This document shows positions 61,046 to 64,000 of a DNA stretch of 64,000 nucleotides, in pieces (within the stretch, counting starts at the first letter, position 1; the number at the start of each line of letters is the position of its first letter). A program made the position numbers and the translations under genes. This DNA is from G942493375 sp942493375 (GTDB lineage: Bacteria > Armatimonadota > UBA5829), in contig OW818698.1 of assembly GCA_942493375.1 (NCBI GenBank), forward strand, positions 2,542,001-2,606,000, written 5' to 3'. Below the pieces are notes generated by a model, which did no database searches, was not told the origin of the DNA, and saw only the letters and a list, made by a program, of their open reading frames with translations.

Positions 61046-61118
61046 GCTTTATTCATGCACGTTCGCGTTTGTCCAGGTAGTAGGGATAAAAGCTGAGTCA
61101 AAAGTGAATAATACGGAC
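61046..61118. repeat. Repeat flanking the acyltransferase gene, right copy
   Basis: It carries the same pattern as the copy at 60153 (GCTTTATTCA, AGTAGGG, AAAGC, GAGTCAA, TGAATAAT-CGG). The pair brackets the gene in direct orientation about 890 bp apart. Confidence 0.6.
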
Positions 61119-61138
61119 AATTAATCCGCATTATTCAC
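61104..61138. terminator. Hairpin after the acyltransferase gene
   Basis: GTGAATAATACGGA pairs with TCCGCATTATTCAC (one mismatch) around a 7-nt loop. It lacks a T-tract, so it is either a weak terminator or part of the repeat. Confidence 0.4.
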
Positions 61139-61269
61139 ACACAATTTCCCACTACTTATATTCCTCTACTTTATGCAATGCCTCTCGCAAGAGAGAAGGT
61201 AAATCCACTCAAATGTATAACTATCTCTTGTAAAGTCCTTATAAACCAACATGGAAGCAGGAGAGCATT

Positions 61270-62355
61270 TTGACCAAACGTGAAAGATATCTCAAAGCAC
61301 TGCGAAATGAACAGGTTGATGAGCTGGTTTGGGCCCCCAACTTCGACTACTGGCTGAACGTAAACACAGCTGAAAACACCATTCCAGAAAAATTCCGTGG
61401 TATGTCACGCAACGATATTGTCAGATCTGTCGATGGATATATCTGGAATAGAGCATCAAGTTTCAAAACTGTGATGGACAGGTCGGTCAAAGTTAAGACA
61501 TGGGACGAAGGCACTGATACAATAACCCAATATGACACACCTGTCGGCATCGTTCGATCTGTACACAGCGTAGCTGAAGGTGAAATGCGTGGCAGATTCC
61601 TCAAAGAGCACTTCGTAAAAGACCTGGAATCACTGCGGGTTATGAAATATGTGGTGGAAAGCACCACTTATGAACCCGATTATGAACCATGTCTTCAGGC
61701 CTTAAAAGATACCGGAGATGATGGTATCGTTCTAAACATGAGCCTATGCGTACCATTTATTCAGTTTGCAAAGACTGATGCTGGGTATATCAATGGATAT
61801 TACCTTTGGAATGACTACAAAGAGGAAGTCGATGCATTAATACGTGCATATACTGAAAGTTTCCTGCAAGGGTATCGTGTGCTGGCTGATGGTCCGGCTG
61901 ACGTTATTTCAACCGGCGACAATATGGATGGAACTACCATATCTCCAGCCATTTTTCAGGAATATGCCATACCATTCTATAAAGAAGCAAGAAAAATACT
62001 CAACGCTAAAGGCAAAATTTTTGAAGGCCACTGGTGCGGCCGCACACAAACTCTGTTAAGCCAGGTAGCAGGTTGTGGCCTTGATGTCGTTGAAGCAATA
62101 GTGACAAAACCCATGGCTGACATTACACTTGAAGAAGTGCTGGAGACACTTCGAGGAAAGGTAGTTATTCAGGGTGGTATTCCATCGGTATTAGTGTGTG
62201 ATGAAGGCGCCACCAGAGACGAGTTCGCACAATATATCACTGACAGGATATGTCCCCTCAAAGGTCGTAAAGGTTTCCTGCTGGGAATGTCCGATAACGT
62301 ACCTCCAAATGCAGATTTCAAACGAATTGAAATGGTTTCCGAACTTATAAAATAA
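61270..62355 (+). CDS. Uroporphyrinogen decarboxylase (URO-D) family protein
   Basis: It starts with TTG (TKRERYLKALRNEQVDELVW) after AGGAGAG. The 361-residue protein has the URO-D barrel opening R.R.L.AL.....D, the block VISTGDNMDGTTISPAIFQE and the GHWCGRTQTLLSQVAGCGLD region, which in methyltransferase-type members holds a zinc or corrinoid-related Cys/His pair. GKVVIQGGIPSVLV and KGFLLGMSDNVPPNADFKRI follow. Members like this are usually corrinoid methyltransferases or uncharacterised, not haem enzymes, and are common beside sugar-degradation genes. No signal peptide. Confidence 0.78.
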   Translation: MTKRERYLKALRNEQVDELVWAPNFDYWLNVNTAENTIPEKFRGMSRNDIVRSVDGYIWNRASSFKTVMDRSVKVKTWDEGTDTITQYDTPVGIVRSVHSVAEGEMRGRFLKEHFVKDLESLRVMKYVVESTTYEPDYEPCLQALKDTGDDGIVLNMSLCVPFIQFAKTDAGYINGYYLWNDYKEEVDALIRAYTESFLQGYRVLADGPADVISTGDNMDGTTISPAIFQEYAIPFYKEARKILNAKGKIFEGHWCGRTQTLLSQVAGCGLDVVEAIVTKPMADITLEEVLETLRGKVVIQGGIPSVLVCDEGATRDEFAQYITDRICPLKGRKGFLLGMSDNVPPNADFKRIEMVSELIK

Positions 62356-62397
62356 TCACTTATGGATCATCAACACGGAAGTTAATGGAGAGTAGAA

Positions 62398-64000
62398 ATG
62401 GATGAGTTTACAGGTTCGTGGATATGGGTTGAAGAAGAAGTTACACTTCGGAACTCTTTTGCTAGATTCCGCAAAACATTCGAATATGATGGTGGGACTG
62501 CCAAACTCAAAATCACAGCCGACAGCAGGTATGTGCTACATGTAAATGGTGAATACATCGGACAAGGGCCGGTAAGATGCTGGCCTGCACACTATCGATA
62601 TGATGAATACGACCTTGAACCAGTCCTGAATGTAGGCCAGAACGTTATATCCGTCCTAGTCAACCATTTCGGAGAATCAACATTCCAATATATACCAGGT
62701 CCCAGTGGACTACTGGCTGAGTTAGCCCTGGATGAACAGCTCTTAGTTACAGACGAAAGCTGGAAAGCACAACCTGACAAATCATTCATCTCTGTTACAC
62801 CCAGAATATGTGTACAGGAAGCTTTCGAAGAGCAATATGATGCGCAAGATGATGGTATGTGGCACCAACTGGATTATAATGACATGCTTTGGTCGAGTGC
62901 AGTAGTCATGCGTCCTGCTCTAGACGGCGTTCATGCCGGATTTGCTCCAAGTGGGATTCCGTTCCTTACTGCGCAGCCCCTCATACCCAAACGTTTTGTG
63001 AGTGCAGAGCGAGTACGCTCCATATCACACATTCATACAGTAAATTGCAAACCATATCTGGACCCAAATGACACAAGTTCAAACCCTATACTGCAGAATG
63101 CTTTCCTTGTAACGCAGATATGGACCGATGTGGAGTGTGATGTAAAACTGATATTCCCGCACAAGACTCCAAAAGCGGTCAAGCTCAATGGTAAAATCGT
63201 ATATGGTTACGGATATGCTGGACAAGAATCTACAGTGACACTTAAACCAGGCTACAACGGTCTGGTGATGTCCATACAGGGCTGTTATCACCTTTCTGAG
63301 TTCTCTATCTGTATAGACGGTCCTGAAAACCTCAGATTCTCTTGCACGGCTGACGAACTGGGTGCTCCATGGGCAATTGTAGGGCCGTTCGCATTTGATG
63401 AAGATATTCCTGGCAGCATCTATACCGGACATGAACACACCGAAGCGTCACGAAGAGCAAAACCAACACACGCAAGTGCTACCGAACAGGCATCGCAGAA
63501 ATTCTGGGATAATCCGGACATAACCAGGACCGCCAGAGAACCCTATTTCCATCAAGTACGCCTGGAACACACACCGGAGACCGATGTTTTCCTGCAAGCC
63601 TATACAGATAATGTCGTCCCTGGAAATGTTGATATCCAGCACGCTGAAGGTTTTGTTTCAGCAAATGACTGGGTAGTTATAAACCCGCCAACAGATGGCA
63701 GTGATGCCCGTATCCTACTGGATTTCGGTCATGAAGTGCTTGCATATCATACCTTCGAGATAGAAGCTGACGAAGGGGTGATTGTAGACTTCCATAATTT
63801 TGAGTTCATTCAACCGGACGGACTATTCAATCTGGCCGAAGGTATGAACAACTCATTCAGATATATCTGCCGAGAGGGTAGACAGAGCTACAGATCATAC
63901 CTCCGCCGGGGATTTGAATACAGTTATTTGATAATCCGCAATTTCACTGATCCTGTCAGAATACGTGGAGTTAAAGCTTTGTTTTCTACATATCCACAGA
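62398..64000 (+). CDS. Alpha-L-rhamnosidase-like protein (3' part beyond window)
   Basis: The ATG of MDEFTGSWIWVEEEVTLRNS, after GGAG, opens a frame that runs at least 534 codons and is cut by the window edge. No signal peptide. The N-terminal jelly-roll is of the GH78 type: FRKTFEYDGGTAKLKITADS, RYVLHVNGEYIGQGPVRCWP and NVGQNVISVLVNHFGES. A second sandwich region extends through VNPPTDGSDARILLDFGHEV-like strands (here VVINPPTDGSDARILLDFGH). The catalytic (alpha/alpha)6 barrel lies beyond the end, so activity cannot be judged. It is 43 bp after the URO-D gene and probably in its operon. Confidence 0.75.
   Translation, partial: MDEFTGSWIWVEEEVTLRNSFARFRKTFEYDGGTAKLKITADSRYVLHVNGEYIGQGPVRCWPAHYRYDEYDLEPVLNVGQNVISVLVNHFGESTFQYIPGPSGLLAELALDEQLLVTDESWKAQPDKSFISVTPRICVQEAFEEQYDAQDDGMWHQLDYNDMLWSSAVVMRPALDGVHAGFAPSGIPFLTAQPLIPKRFVSAERVRSISHIHTVNCKPYLDPNDTSSNPILQNAFLVTQIWTDVECDVKLIFPHKTPKAVKLNGKIVYGYGYAGQESTVTLKPGYNGLVMSIQGCYHLSEFSICIDGPENLRFSCTADELGAPWAIVGPFAFDEDIPGSIYTGHEHTEASRRAKPTHASATEQASQKFWDNPDITRTAREPYFHQVRLEHTPETDVFLQAYTDNVVPGNVDIQHAEGFVSANDWVVINPPTDGSDARILLDFGHEVLAYHTFEIEADEGVIVDFHNFEFIQPDGLFNLAEGMNNSFRYICREGRQSYRSYLRRGFEYSYLIIRNFTDPVRIRGVKALFSTYPQ

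Overview
The window comes from a diderm bacterium that I cannot name. LptC and LptA-type proteins, a PagL-like outer-membrane deacylase and Lol-type lipoprotein export signals point to an LPS-bearing outer membrane. A csaB plus DUF5693 pair, typical of S-layer (SLH-anchoring) lineages, sits in the same stretch. Together with a large DUF4838 glycan-degradation locus, this combination fits a diderm Terrabacteria lineage such as Armatimonadota. That placement is an inference from gene content, not a phylogeny.

Layout. 1-8848 (minus strand): an envelope block with a partial ABC-2 exporter, two tandem LptA-like genes with LptC, a lipoprotein, and a rhomboid-DUF5693-csaB operon. 9055-16224: mixed genes, namely two exported proteins, a uracil-DNA-glycosylase-like protein, an SRPBCC membrane protein, an FGGY sugar kinase and a class II aldolase. 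16301-24595 (minus): a complete Kdp potassium-uptake operon with a split KdpD sensor. Its two halves lie at opposite ends of the operon, and three tiny membrane ORFs, including kdpF, lie in between. A precise ISKra4-type insertion (24669-26082, 9-bp target duplication) sits just upstream of the operon's core promoter. 26239-28869 (minus): a PHP-domain protein and S-adenosylhomocysteinase, separated by a 120-bp tandem palindromic repeat.

29136-56438 is the most distinctive part: a divergent carbohydrate locus. Leftward from a shared promoter region run a secreted glycosidase-like protein, a fused solute-binding/permease protein and a second permease. Rightward run a GH2 protein, a GNAT acetyltransferase, three closely related secreted DUF4838/CBM9-like proteins, a beta-propeller hydrolase, a GH5-like protein, a fourth DUF4838 protein with an inserted DNRLRE-type domain, a GH36-like alpha-galactosidase and a GH123/DUF4091-like enzyme. 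Several of these enzymes are exported and several are cytoplasmic. This fits extracellular trimming of a complex glycan, import of oligosaccharides and intracellular finishing. The substrate is not evident from sequence.

56496-64000: a decayed IS1182-like element, recQ, a hexapeptide acyltransferase flanked by two copies of one repeat, a URO-D-family protein and the start of an alpha-L-rhamnosidase-like gene that runs off the window. Intergenic spaces are rich in palindromic repeats of several families, the most frequent built around a GTCATCCTGA...GGATCTGC core. Several genes have recognisable sigma-70-type promoters (TTGATN - 16 to 18 bp - TATANT). I found no tRNA, rRNA or CRISPR array.
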